A stretch of 15,986 nt of DNA from an uncultured Alphaproteobacteria bacterium (GTDB lineage: Bacteria; Pseudomonadota; Alphaproteobacteria; Caulobacterales; Caulobacteraceae): the NCBI GenBank assembly GCA_903933475.1, contig CAIZKE010000180.1, forward strand, positions 1 through 15,986, in the 5' to 3' direction. Every line of letters starts with the position of its first letter. The stretch's first letter is position 1. Below the pieces are notes generated by a model. It had not been told where the DNA came from and made no database searches. It was given only the letters and a program-made list of their open reading frames with translations. The position numbers and the translations under genes are program-made. Positions 1 to 7,174 of this stretch are shown here, in pieces.

Positions 1-116
1 CTGGTTAGGACCATCGCTAGAGCGCCGCCGCCTGCGTTTCTCTTTCCAATTCAACGATGTCAAAGACCGAGACCGGATTTCTCCGGGCCCACTGTTTAGC
101 GCCGGTGGTCGGCGGA
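1..116 (-). other. rRNA operon 5' leader (partial; 16S gene lies beyond the left edge)
   Basis: Read on the minus strand, this is the transcribed leader of a ribosomal RNA operon. It carries the boxA-type antitermination motif TCTTTGACATCG (55-66), then GAAAGAGAAACG followed by a GC-rich stretch, which is the layout I know from alphaproteobacterial pre-16S leaders. The 16S 5' end (AGAGTTTGATC...) is not in the window, so the gene itself is off the left edge. The approximate upstream limit (about 116) is the transcription start inferred from the promoter at 123-151. No credible protein gene lies in this stretch; the plus-strand reading frame from 57 is a chance ORF crossing the leader and promoter. 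Confidence 0.75.
55..66 (-). promoter_or_regulatory. boxA-like antitermination site in the rRNA leader
   Basis: The minus strand reads TCTTTGACATCG, similar to the E. coli rrn boxA core (GCTCTTTAACA). It sits about 50 bases downstream of the predicted start of an rRNA transcript. In rrn operons such a site recruits the NusB/NusE-containing antitermination complex. The role here is inferred from the match and its position. Confidence 0.6.
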
Positions 117-122
117 GGCGGC

Positions 123-151
123 TATCTACGGGCCGACCCCTTTCCTGTCAA
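123..151 (-). promoter_or_regulatory. rRNA operon promoter (sigma-70-type)
   Basis: On the minus strand there is a perfect -35 box TTGACA (146-151), a 17-base spacer, and a -10 box TAGATA (123-128). The stretch after the -10 is GC-rich (GCCGCC), as expected for stringently controlled rRNA promoters. It lies about 57 bases upstream of the boxA motif and points toward it. This is the best promoter match in the window. A sequence upstream (minus strand GCTAATC, near 243-249) resembles the Caulobacter housekeeping -10, but I see no -35 partner for it. Confidence 0.75.
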
Positions 152-155
152 TCTC

Positions 156-190
156 CAGTTTCGTTCCCTTCCAAGAAAGTTCCGAAACTG
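156..190. repeat. 8-bp inverted repeat just upstream of the rRNA promoter
   Basis: Perfect arms CAGTTTCG (156-163) and CGAAACTG (183-190) flank a 19-base centre. The repeat starts five bases upstream of the TTGACA -35 box, where an activator site or UP-like element of an rRNA promoter would be. I do not recognise it as a named site; a regulatory role is inferred from location only. Confidence 0.4.
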
Positions 191-314
191 CCCTCCAGGG
201 GAAAAGCCACCGGCACCGGACATCAGAAGATGCCGCAAAACCGATTAGCAATCCAAATGAGGGCGCTCTTCCTAGTCCCGCCAACCCTCGGTGGCAAGGA
301 GATTCTCGCCTCGC

Positions 315-980
315 TCAGGCCCGCGGGGCCCCTGCGAGCGCTGCGAAAGGCCTGATGAGGAGCAGGCCTGAGGCGAATCCGGCGAGGTGGGCCTCCCAGG
401 CGATCTGTGCTTCACCCGGAGTGAGGGCGCCCCCGGTAAGGGCCACAACCAGGTTACTGACGATCCAGGCCCCGCCCATGGAGAGGACGAATGGGGATTT
501 GAAGCCTCCGATTCGCCCCTCGCCGCCGACGATTCGGGCCGCGCCTGCAGCCAATCCGGAAACGCCACCGGACGCCCCGATCAGACCCAGGGGCTGCCCC
601 GCGTGCAGCAGGCCGAATCCCAGGTTCCCCAGGACGCCACAGGCCAGGAAGTAGAGGAATAGAGCCGTGAAGCCCCGGGGCCGGGGCCCGAAGAACCGGG
701 CCAGAGGCGTGGCGAAAGCCAGGGCGAAGGCGGTGTTCATCGCCAGGTGCCCCCACCCGCCATGCAGCCATATGGCGGTGAAGAGGGTGATTGGCTGGGA
801 AAACACGCCGGGGGCTGGGGTATAGGCGAGCGATTCCACGACGCCCGAAGGGGCCAGGAAGGTCTGGAGTAGAAAGGCGGCGACCAGCAGCCCGGCGAGC
901 CACAGGGCCGCCGGCGGTGCGGTAACGGCAGGTTCCCGTACGGGACCGGTTTCGGGCGGGAAGCTCATGGGGTCGCTCAT
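315..980 (-). CDS. rhomboid-family intramembrane serine protease
   Basis: Rhomboids cut substrates within the membrane using a Ser-His dyad. This 221-residue protein is a compact multi-pass form with about six hydrophobic segments. The L1/TM2 signature is present at residues 73-82 (H73, H78 and N82 in HGGWGHLAMN), the nucleophile motif GASG at 135-138 (Ser137), and the general-base His198 in AHLAGF near the C-terminus, so the catalytic dyad is intact. I chose the ATG at 980 because AGGAGA lies about six bases before it and the MSDPMS start suits a cytoplasmic tail. The frame stays open up to 1262, but that extension overlaps the M16 gene's signal-peptide region and is probably not translated. 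It is divergent from the M16 peptidase. Downstream it reads toward the rRNA promoter with no obvious terminator. The substrate cannot be inferred. Confidence 0.9.
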   Translation of the reverse strand: MSDPMSFPPETGPVREPAVTAPPAALWLAGLLVAAFLLQTFLAPSGVVESLAYTPAPGVFSQPITLFTAIWLHGGWGHLAMNTAFALAFATPLARFFGPRPRGFTALFLYFLACGVLGNLGFGLLHAGQPLGLIGASGGVSGLAAGAARIVGGEGRIGGFKSPFVLSMGGAWIVSNLVVALTGGALTPGEAQIAWEAHLAGFASGLLLIRPFAALAGAPRA

Positions 981-1026
981 GAAGTCTCCTGGGGAACCCG
1001 TGCGTCCCGCCTTGCCGTTGCCCTTA

Positions 1027-1054
1027 TTGTCAGTCCACGATCGTACAACGACAA
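1027..1054. promoter_or_regulatory. symmetric dyad between rhomboid and M16 genes (candidate operator)
   Basis: The dyad has outer arms TTGTC (1027-1031) and GACAA (1050-1054) and a central self-complementary octamer ACGATCGT (1037-1044). The spacers between arm and core are both exactly five bases, so all parts share one symmetry axis at 1040.5. It lies in the 88-bp divergent spacer, 14 bases before the M16 start codon, where a repressor could affect both genes. No regulator is identified. Confidence 0.35.
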
Positions 1055-1068
1055 GACCGGGAGGCTTC

Positions 1069-3951
1069 ATGTCCATTTCAGGCCCAGGCGCTCCACGACG
1101 CCGACTTGGCGCCCTTGCCAGTCTTCTTGTCGCCGCGAGCCTGGCCTGGATCGGGCCGGCCGCTGCCCGGGCCCCCGCGACGCCCGCGCCCGCCTGGCCC
1201 CAGGCGGTCTCAGACGTGCCCGCAGATCCCAGCTTCATCTTTGGCGTCCTTCCCAATGGCATGCGCTACGCCGTCCGCAGGCAGGCCGTCCCGCCGGGCC
1301 AGGCCGCCCTGCGGCTCCACATCTCCGCCGGATCCCTCAACGAGACGGACGGCCAGCAGGGCCTGGCCCACTTCGTCGAGCACATGGCCTTCAACGGATC
1401 GACCCACGTGCCCGAAGGCGAGATGGTCAAGATCCTCGAGCGGCTGGGCCTGGCCTTTGGTGCCGATACCAACGCCTCCACTGGCTTCGAGGAGACGATC
1501 TACAAGCTGGACCTGCCGAAGACCGACCGGGAGACCCTCGACACCAGCCTGATGCTGTTGCGGGAGACCGCCGGCGAGTTGACCTTCAGCCCCGCCGCCG
1601 TGGATCGAGAGCGCGGAGTGGTCCTGTCAGAGGAAAGGTCGGGCGACGGGCCCGGAATGCGGGCGGCCCGGGCGGGCTCCGAGTTCCAGTTCCCGGGCCA
1701 GCTGCCGCCCAGGCGTTTCCCGATCGGCGAGGTGGAGGTCCTGAAGAGCGTCGACGCCGCCCGCCTGCGCGCCTTCTACCAGGCCTGGTACCGGCCGGAA
1801 CTGGCAGTCCTCGTGGCCGTGGGCGACTTTGACCCCCAGCAGGTCGAGGCCCGGATCCGAGAGACCTTCTCCGACTGGAAGGCAGTCGGCCCCGCCGGCG
1901 TCGCCCCGCCCCTCGGGAAGCTGGCGCGCCGGAGTCCGGAGACGAAGGTCTTCGTCGACCCCGGACTGCCTAACGGCCTCGTGGTGACCTGGATCGCCGA
2001 ACCCGAACTGGCAGCCGACACCCTCGCCCGCCGTCGGATCAATCTCGAGCGGGCGCTCGTAGCGGCCATCCTCAACCGCCGGCTGTCAGACCTGGGACGG
2101 GGAGAAAAGCCCCCCTTCCTGGGGGCCGGCGCCTCGATCGGTGAACCCTACCGCGCCCAGAAGACCGCGGGGATCTACGCCCTCGCCAGCGGTGGCGACT
2201 GGAGGAAGGCCATGACCGCCATCCTCGAGGAACAGCGGCGGCTCGAGAAATTCGGCGTCCGGGAGGACGAAGTCCAAAGGGTGATCACCGACACCCGCTC
2301 CGCCCTGACCGCCGCCCGCGCTGGCTCGGGCACCCGGACCCCTTCGGCCCTGGCCGACCCCGTGGTGGGATCGATCTCCATCCGCGACGTGGTGACGAGT
2401 CCCGAACAGGACTTCGAGGTGTTCGAGCGCGAAGCGAAGACCCTAAGCGCTGCAGGCCTCAGCCGGACTGCCGCGACGCTCTTCAGCGGATCCGGGCCCA
2501 TCGTCTTCATGACGAGCCCCAAGCCCATCGAGGGCGGCGAGGCGGCAGTCACCGCAGCCGCTCAGGACGCGCTCAAGGCCAGGGTCACCGCCTCGGAGAC
2601 CCAGACCTTGGAGGCCTGGCCCTACCCGACCTTCGGCACCCCATCCGGCTTGGCCGAGCGCCGCGATGTCGCGGACATCGACGCCGTCTTCCTGCGCTTC
2701 AACAACGGCGTGCGACTGACCGTGAAGCCCACCAAGTTCAAGACCGACCAGATCCTCGTCCGGGTCAACTTCGGCGACGGCCGCCTGGGACTGGATCCTG
2801 CAAGACCGAGCCCGGAGTGGGCCACAGGCGCGATGATGGAGGGCGGTCTCGGCAAACTCCCGGTCAAGGACATGGAGCGGACCCTGTCCGGCCGCATCTA
2901 CTCCGCAGGGCTGGGGATGTCGGACGACACCTATATGCTCTCTGGCGGGACCCGGGGCGAAGACCTTGAGCTCCAGCTACAGGTCCTGGCCGCCTTCCTG
3001 TCGGATCCAGGCTGGAGACCCGAGGCTTTCGGCCGCTATTCGGCCCTGTCGGCGACGGTCCACGACCAGCTGGCTTCGACAGGCGCCGGTGTCCTCGGAC
3101 GCGACCTGGGCGCCCTGCTCCGCAGCGGCGACCGGCGCTGGGCCTTCCCTGCACGGGAAGAGTTGGCAGCGACCCGGCTTGACGACCTGAAGGCCGCCAT
3201 TTCGTCCTCGCTCGCTTCCGGCCCGATCGAGGTGGTGATCGTCGGCGATATCACGGTGGAAAAGGCGGTGGATGCGGTCGACCGCACCTTTGGCGCCCTC
3301 CCTGCACGGCCGGGTCCCAAGTCACCGCCTGCGGACCGCGTGAAGGTCCAGCTGCCCCAAGGCGGCGGGCCGCCGGTCGTCCGGACCCACAAGGGCCGCG
3401 CCGACCAGGCGGTCCTCTTTACTGCATGGCCGACCACGGACTTCTTCGCGGATCCCCGGGGTGCCCGGGCGAACCGGCTCCTCGCCGCGATCCTGAACCT
3501 GAGGCTGACAGACGAGCTGCGTGAGAAGCAAGGCTCCACCTATTCCCCCAGCGCAGACTCTACCGAGAGCCTGATGCTGCCCGGATGGGGTTATGTCTCT
3601 ACCGTCGTCGAAATTCCGCCCGACAAGATCGAGGCCGTGACCCGGGATATCGAGCGGATCGCTGCCGAACTCACGGCAGCGCCGCCGACGGCGGACGAGA
3701 TGACCCGGGCGCGCAAGCCCGTCCTGGAGGGACTCCAACAGTCCCGGGAGACCAATGGGTACTGGCTGTCGATCCTGTCTGGCATGCAGGCCGATCCCCG
3801 CCAGCTGGATGCCTATCGCAGCGCGATCCCCACCCTTGAACGGCTCACCCCCGCGGACATCCAGGCAGCCGCGCGCAAGTGGCTGCGGCCGGACCGGATC
3901 TGGCGGATGGAAGTGAGGCCGGAGACGGCCGCCGCCGCGAAAGCGCCCTGA
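1069..3951 (+). CDS. secreted two-domain M16 family zinc metallopeptidase (pitrilysin/insulinase type)
   Basis: This is a 960-residue inverzincin peptidase, probably periplasmic. A signal peptide is visible at about residues 1-35 (RRR, then a hydrophobic core, ending AAARA); the arginines leave open whether export is by Sec or Tat. The zinc motif HFVEH is at 101-105, with the third ligand Glu181 exactly 76 residues later in VDRERGVVLSEE. The first M16_C-type domain starts near 228. The second M16 half begins near 545 (NNGVRLTVKP) and lacks an HXXEH motif, as expected for the non-catalytic half, with its own C-domain near 705. The ATG at 1069 is chosen because GGGAGG lies just upstream and it directly begins a signal peptide; an in-frame ATG at 967 would put the signal peptide inside the chain. 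Such proteins degrade small proteins or peptides. The gene is tail-to-tail with the GMC oxidoreductase with no base between the stops. Confidence 0.93.
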   Translation: MSISGPGAPRRRLGALASLLVAASLAWIGPAAARAPATPAPAWPQAVSDVPADPSFIFGVLPNGMRYAVRRQAVPPGQAALRLHISAGSLNETDGQQGLAHFVEHMAFNGSTHVPEGEMVKILERLGLAFGADTNASTGFEETIYKLDLPKTDRETLDTSLMLLRETAGELTFSPAAVDRERGVVLSEERSGDGPGMRAARAGSEFQFPGQLPPRRFPIGEVEVLKSVDAARLRAFYQAWYRPELAVLVAVGDFDPQQVEARIRETFSDWKAVGPAGVAPPLGKLARRSPETKVFVDPGLPNGLVVTWIAEPELAADTLARRRINLERALVAAILNRRLSDLGRGEKPPFLGAGASIGEPYRAQKTAGIYALASGGDWRKAMTAILEEQRRLEKFGVREDEVQRVITDTRSALTAARAGSGTRTPSALADPVVGSISIRDVVTSPEQDFEVFEREAKTLSAAGLSRTAATLFSGSGPIVFMTSPKPIEGGEAAVTAAAQDALKARVTASETQTLEAWPYPTFGTPSGLAERRDVADIDAVFLRFNNGVRLTVKPTKFKTDQILVRVNFGDGRLGLDPARPSPEWATGAMMEGGLGKLPVKDMERTLSGRIYSAGLGMSDDTYMLSGGTRGEDLELQLQVLAAFLSDPGWRPEAFGRYSALSATVHDQLASTGAGVLGRDLGALLRSGDRRWAFPAREELAATRLDDLKAAISSSLASGPIEVVIVGDITVEKAVDAVDRTFGALPARPGPKSPPADRVKVQLPQGGGPPVVRTHKGRADQAVLFTAWPTTDFFADPRGARANRLLAAILNLRLTDELREKQGSTYSPSADSTESLMLPGWGYVSTVVEIPPDKIEAVTRDIERIAAELTAAPPTADEMTRARKPVLEGLQQSRETNGYWLSILSGMQADPRQLDAYRSAIPTLERLTPADIQAAARKWLRPDRIWRMEVRPETAAAAKAP

Positions 3952-5589
3952 TCAGGCCGCCACGGCAGCGTCGTCCGGGGCTGGCGCCTCGCGACCCCGG
4001 ATCATGTCTGCAGCCTTCTCTGCGATCATGATGGTGGGGGCATTGGTGTTGCCGCCCACCAGGGTTGGCATGACCGAGGCGTCGATGACCCTGAGCCCTT
4101 TGAGGCCATGAACCCTGAGTTGGGCGTCTACCACCGCCATGGGATCCCCGTCTGCGCCCATGCGGCAGGTGCCCACGGGGTGATAGATGGTCTCAGCGAC
4201 GGACCGGATCCAGGCGTCGACGGCTTCGTCAGACTGGATGTCCACGCCGGGGAAAAGCTCTTCTGAGCGATAGGGGTCCAGAGCTGGCTGGCTGGCCACT
4301 TCCCGCATCATCCGCACGCCCTCGCGCAGGGCCCGACGGTCCTCCTCCGCAGACAGGTAGTTGGCGAAGATGGCGGGATCGTCGAAGGGATCGGCCGAAC
4401 GCAGGCCGACCCGACCCCGGCTCTCTGGGCGGAGCTGGCAGACGTGGAAGGTGAATCCATCACGCTCGACGACGGTCTTGCCGTGGTTCTGCATGACGGC
4501 AAGCACGCAGTGGACCTGCAGGTCCGGCCGGTCGAGGTCGGGACGTGACTTCAGGAAGGCGCCGGATTCCAGGAACTGGCGACGACCCAACCCCTTCTTG
4601 AAGAGGAGATAGTTGATCCCCACCAGCAGGGTCTTCAGTCCCTTGCGCTGGGAATAGATGGTGATGGGCTGGGGACAGGCCCAGGACAGGGTCACGTCCA
4701 GGTGGTCCTGGAGGTTCTCACCTACCCCCGGCAGGGCATGGACCAGGGGGACGCCGGCCGCCGCGAGGGCCTCGGGCGACCCGATGCCGGACAGCTGCAG
4801 GATCTGGGGGGACTGGACCGCGCCGGCGCAGAGCAGGACTTCCCGGCGGGCCCGCACCTCGGTCCGGACCCGGGTCTTCTCGTCGGCATACTCCACGCCG
4901 ACAGCCACCCCGTCCTCGATGAGGATCCGGGTCGTCCGGGCACCCGTCACGCAGGTCAGGTTCGGGCGGGAAAGGACCGGGTGCAGGTAGCCCCGGGAGG
5001 CGCTCCATCGCTCGCCGTCGTGGACGGTCATCTGGTAGGGCCCCCAGCCTTCCTGCTGGAAGCCGTTGAAGTCGCCGGTCAGGGGATGGCCGGCCTGTCC
5101 GCCGGCCTCGATGGCCGCCGCATAGATCGGGTTGGGGTCGGAGGCCCGGGACACCTTCAGGGGCCCCTCCCCGCCGTGCCAGTCGTCAGCGCCGCCCTCG
5201 AAGGCCTCAGACCGCTTGAAATAGGGAAGAATGTCCCTGTAGGCCCAGCCTTCCAGGCCCATCTGCCGCCACTGGTCATAGTCCCGGGCATGGCCGCGGA
5301 TGTAGATCATGCCGTTGATCGAGGAGGAGCCACCCCAGCCCTTGCCCCGGGGCCACCAGAGGGGGCGGTCATCGAGGTTCGGCTCGGGTTCGGTCCAGAA
5401 CCCCCAGTTGTAGTCGCCCTTGTCGCCGATCAGGCCGCCGACGCCGGCGGGCATGCGGACCATCAGGGAATTGTCCTTCCCGCCGGCCTCGAGCAGGAGC
5501 ACCCGCACCGAGGGATCCTCGGTCAGGCGCGCAGCCAGGACGCAGCCGGCGGAACCGGCTCCGATGATGATGTAGTCGTAGGCGTCCAT
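3952..5589 (-). CDS. GMC-family FAD oxidoreductase, choline/alcohol dehydrogenase-like
   Basis: This 545-residue flavoprotein oxidises a primary alcohol with FAD. The N-terminal dinucleotide-binding motif GAGSAG is at residues 10-15 and the ribose-binding acid in LLLEAGG near 31-37. GMC signature 1 is around 79-100 (PRGKGWGGSSSINGM), signature 2 at 256-270 (GAVQSPQILQLSGIG), and the catalytic pair is His470 (YHPVGTCRMG) with Asn514 (GGNTNAPT). The length and His/Asn pair fit BetA-type choline dehydrogenases, but many relatives act on other alcohols, so the substrate is not assigned. There is no signal peptide. The ATG at 5589 has only a weak purine-rich site (AGGGG) upstream. It lies 75 bases downstream of the CaiD-like gene on the same strand, with a palindromic candidate operator between them, so it may have its own promoter as well as read-through. 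Confidence 0.9.
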   Translation of the reverse strand: MDAYDYIIIGAGSAGCVLAARLTEDPSVRVLLLEAGGKDNSLMVRMPAGVGGLIGDKGDYNWGFWTEPEPNLDDRPLWWPRGKGWGGSSSINGMIYIRGHARDYDQWRQMGLEGWAYRDILPYFKRSEAFEGGADDWHGGEGPLKVSRASDPNPIYAAAIEAGGQAGHPLTGDFNGFQQEGWGPYQMTVHDGERWSASRGYLHPVLSRPNLTCVTGARTTRILIEDGVAVGVEYADEKTRVRTEVRARREVLLCAGAVQSPQILQLSGIGSPEALAAAGVPLVHALPGVGENLQDHLDVTLSWACPQPITIYSQRKGLKTLLVGINYLLFKKGLGRRQFLESGAFLKSRPDLDRPDLQVHCVLAVMQNHGKTVVERDGFTFHVCQLRPESRGRVGLRSADPFDDPAIFANYLSAEEDRRALREGVRMMREVASQPALDPYRSEELFPGVDIQSDEAVDAWIRSVAETIYHPVGTCRMGADGDPMAVVDAQLRVHGLKGLRVIDASVMPTLVGGNTNAPTIMIAEKAADMIRGREAPAPDDAAVAA

Positions 5590-5604
5590 GGGCGGCCCCT
5601 GCAG

Positions 5605-5619
5605 CTAAACAGTGTTCAG
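5605..5619 (-). promoter_or_regulatory. TetR-operator-like palindrome upstream of the GMC oxidoreductase
   Basis: The minus strand reads CTGAACA-C-TGTTTAG, a 15-base quasi-palindrome matching at six of seven positions around a central base. TetR-family repressors of acyl-CoA and alcohol metabolism often bind operators of this style. It lies 16-30 bases upstream of the GMC start codon, overlapping where a promoter or start site would be. No TetR gene is present in the window, so the regulator is unknown. Confidence 0.4.
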
Positions 5620-5664
5620 TTGCGCCCTTCTGACCGCCCGGGCGGGCCTTCGCAAGGGGGGGCG

Positions 5665-6447
5665 TCAGCGCCCCTTCCAGTTTGGCGCCCGCTTCTGCGA
5701 GAAGGCCATCGGCCCTTCCACGAAATCCTCGGACGAGAACAGGGCCGCCACCGCTGGATAGCGGTTCTGGCCCTTGATGGCGGCCTCGAGGCTGGCCTCG
5801 TCGAGGCCCCGGAAGACCGCCTCCTTTGAAGCTCGGACCGACATGGGCGACAGCTCGGCGATCTGGGCCGCCCAGCGCCGGGCCGCATTCATCAGTTCGC
5901 CGGGCGCAACCACCTCGTTCACGAAGCCCAGTTCTGCGCCCTCGGCGGCCGAGACCCGGCGGCCAGTGAGGATCATGCCCATGGCGCGCTTGACGCCGAT
6001 GGCCCGCGGCAGCCGGTGAAGGCCGCCAGCCAGGGCGGCGAGGCCGACCCTCGGCTCCGGGAGGGCGAAGACCGCCGCCTCGGAGGCAACGATGATGTCG
6101 CAGGCCAGAGCGATCTCGAAGCCGCCGCCCATCGCCACGCCGTTGACGGCGGCGATCAGGGGCTTGGTGAGGTCGAAGCGTGAGGTCAAGCCGGCAAAAC
6201 CCGAAGGCGGGCTGCGCATTTCCCCGCCCGTCGCCTGGTGCTTCAGGTCGTTTCCAGCCGAGAAGGCGCGGTCTCCGGCGCCCGTGATGATGCCGACCCA
6301 CTGGTCCGGGTCCGCTGCAAAGGCATCCAGCACCTCATGCATCTCGAAATGCGCCGGCGAGTGCAGGGCGTTCATGACGTCCGGGCGGTTCAGCGTGATG
6401 ACGGTGACGTGCTCCTCACGCTCCACGCGAATGTACTCGTAGGCCAT
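5665..6447 (-). CDS. enoyl-CoA hydratase/isomerase family protein, CaiD (carnitinyl-CoA dehydratase)-like
   Basis: This is a 260-residue crotonase-fold enzyme. The oxyanion-hole segments FSAGNDLK (62-69) and GGGFE (107-111) are present, as are both catalytic glutamates, Glu111 and Glu131 (ALPEPRVG), so hydratase/dehydratase chemistry is possible. Compared from memory with E. coli CaiD, several diagnostic stretches match: FEMHEV, GGFAGLT followed by a KP.IAAVNG motif, EGPMAFSQKR, and the C-terminal WKGR. That suggests this subfamily, although other enoyl-CoA hydratases share parts of it. The ATG at 6447 has AAGGGAGAG upstream and gives the family's usual length; the frame extends to a TTG at 6489 without good support. 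It lies between the carbonic-anhydrase-like gene (67-base gap) and the GMC gene (75-base gap), all on the minus strand. Confidence 0.9.
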   Translation of the reverse strand: MAYEYIRVEREEHVTVITLNRPDVMNALHSPAHFEMHEVLDAFAADPDQWVGIITGAGDRAFSAGNDLKHQATGGEMRSPPSGFAGLTSRFDLTKPLIAAVNGVAMGGGFEIALACDIIVASEAAVFALPEPRVGLAALAGGLHRLPRAIGVKRAMGMILTGRRVSAAEGAELGFVNEVVAPGELMNAARRWAAQIAELSPMSVRASKEAVFRGLDEASLEAAIKGQNRYPAVAALFSSEDFVEGPMAFSQKRAPNWKGR

Positions 6448-6514
6448 GATGTCTCTCCCTTGCATGTTCCGGCTTGTGTGTTGCGACAAGAAAGGAGGCT
6501 ACATCCGCAGTCGG

Positions 6515-7045
6515 TCAACCCTTGAGTCGCAGGGTGGCGCGGTAGCGCTTCCAGTTCTCGACATAATGTTGTGCGCCGAGGGCCACTGAGCGGGCCTGGG
6601 CCTCCGAGAGTTCCTTCACGACCTTGCCGGGCGCCCCCATGACCAGGGAGTTGTCGGGAATCTCCTTGCCCTCGGTGATCAGGCTGTTGGCGCCGATCAG
6701 GCAGTTCCGGCCGATCCGGGCTCCGTTGAGGATGATGGAGCCTATGCCCACGAGCGAATTGTCACCAATGGTGCAGCCATGAAGCATGACCATGTGGCCC
6801 ACAGTGACGTTGGCACCGAGGGTCAGGGGCGAGCCAGTGTCGGTATGCAGGACCGAGCCGTCCTGGACATTCGAGTTCTCGCCGATCTCGATCGGGTCGT
6901 TGTCCCCCCGCAGGGTGGCACCCCACCAGATGGAGGCGTTCCGACGCAGGATCACCCGCCCCATGACCGCCGCCGTCGGCGCGATCCAGTACTCATCTTC
7001 CGAGGGCAGTTCCGGCGTCGCATCGCCCAGTGAATAGACAGGCAT
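6515..7045 (-). CDS. gamma-carbonic anhydrase-like protein (YrdA/CaiE superfamily)
   Basis: This 176-residue left-handed beta-helix protein is built from hexapeptide repeats (for example IGENSN, VTVGHM, IGDNSL, IGRNCL). The three zinc-ligand histidines of gamma-class carbonic anhydrases are present: His67 (VLHTD), His84 and His89 (VGHMVMLHG). The WWGATLRGDN stretch (40-49) and GKEIPDNSLVMGAPGKVV (126-143) are typical of the YrdA group, whose members often bind zinc but show little measured carbonic anhydrase activity. Trimers are expected from the family. The ATG at 7045 has GGGAGA upstream. It heads the minus-strand set with the CaiD-like and GMC genes. CaiE of the carnitine operon belongs to the same superfamily, but this protein looks more like YrdA. 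Confidence 0.9.
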   Translation of the reverse strand: MPVYSLGDATPELPSEDEYWIAPTAAVMGRVILRRNASIWWGATLRGDNDPIEIGENSNVQDGSVLHTDTGSPLTLGANVTVGHMVMLHGCTIGDNSLVGIGSIILNGARIGRNCLIGANSLITEGKEIPDNSLVMGAPGKVVKELSEAQARSVALGAQHYVENWKRYRATLRLKG

Positions 7046-7070
7046 GGTGTCTCCCGTGACCCTTCGGTGA

Positions 7071-7087
7071 AAGCGTCATTCACGCTT
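7071..7087 (-). repeat. small inverted repeat in the leader of the carbonic-anhydrase-like gene
   Basis: Arms AAGCGT (7071-7076) and ACGCTT (7082-7087) are perfectly complementary around a five-base centre, 26-42 bases upstream of the start codon. It could be an operator half-site pair or an RNA hairpin in the 5' UTR. Nothing further supports either reading. Confidence 0.25.
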
Positions 7088-7123
7088 CTTCAATGTGACC
7101 GATAACATCCTAGACAGGCGAAT

Positions 7124-7141
7124 CGGGGCTGCGAAGCCCCG
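7124..7141. repeat. 7-bp hairpin with a GCGA tetraloop in the divergent spacer before the PhoH-like gene
   Basis: CGGGGCT (7124-7130) and AGCCCCG (7135-7141) pair perfectly around GCGA, a GNRA-type tetraloop when read on the plus strand. No T-run follows on either strand, so it is not a standard intrinsic terminator. It sits in a 290-base spacer (7046-7335) between two divergent genes. The rest of that spacer holds no gene I can support firmly. Confidence 0.4.
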
Positions 7142-7174
7142 GAAGACGCCTTCATCCCGGATGCGGGAGACTTG

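Noticed and set aside
5634..5645. Self-complementary CCGCCCGGGCGG between the CaiD-like and GMC genes
   Set aside because: It has no loop and no T-run, and GC-only palindromes of this size arise easily in this composition.
4702..5829. 375-codon plus-strand open frame opposite the GMC oxidoreductase and the end of the CaiD-like gene
   Set aside because: It is antisense to two clear genes with intact motifs, has no recognisable domain, and long antisense frames are expected in GC-rich DNA with strong third-position bias.
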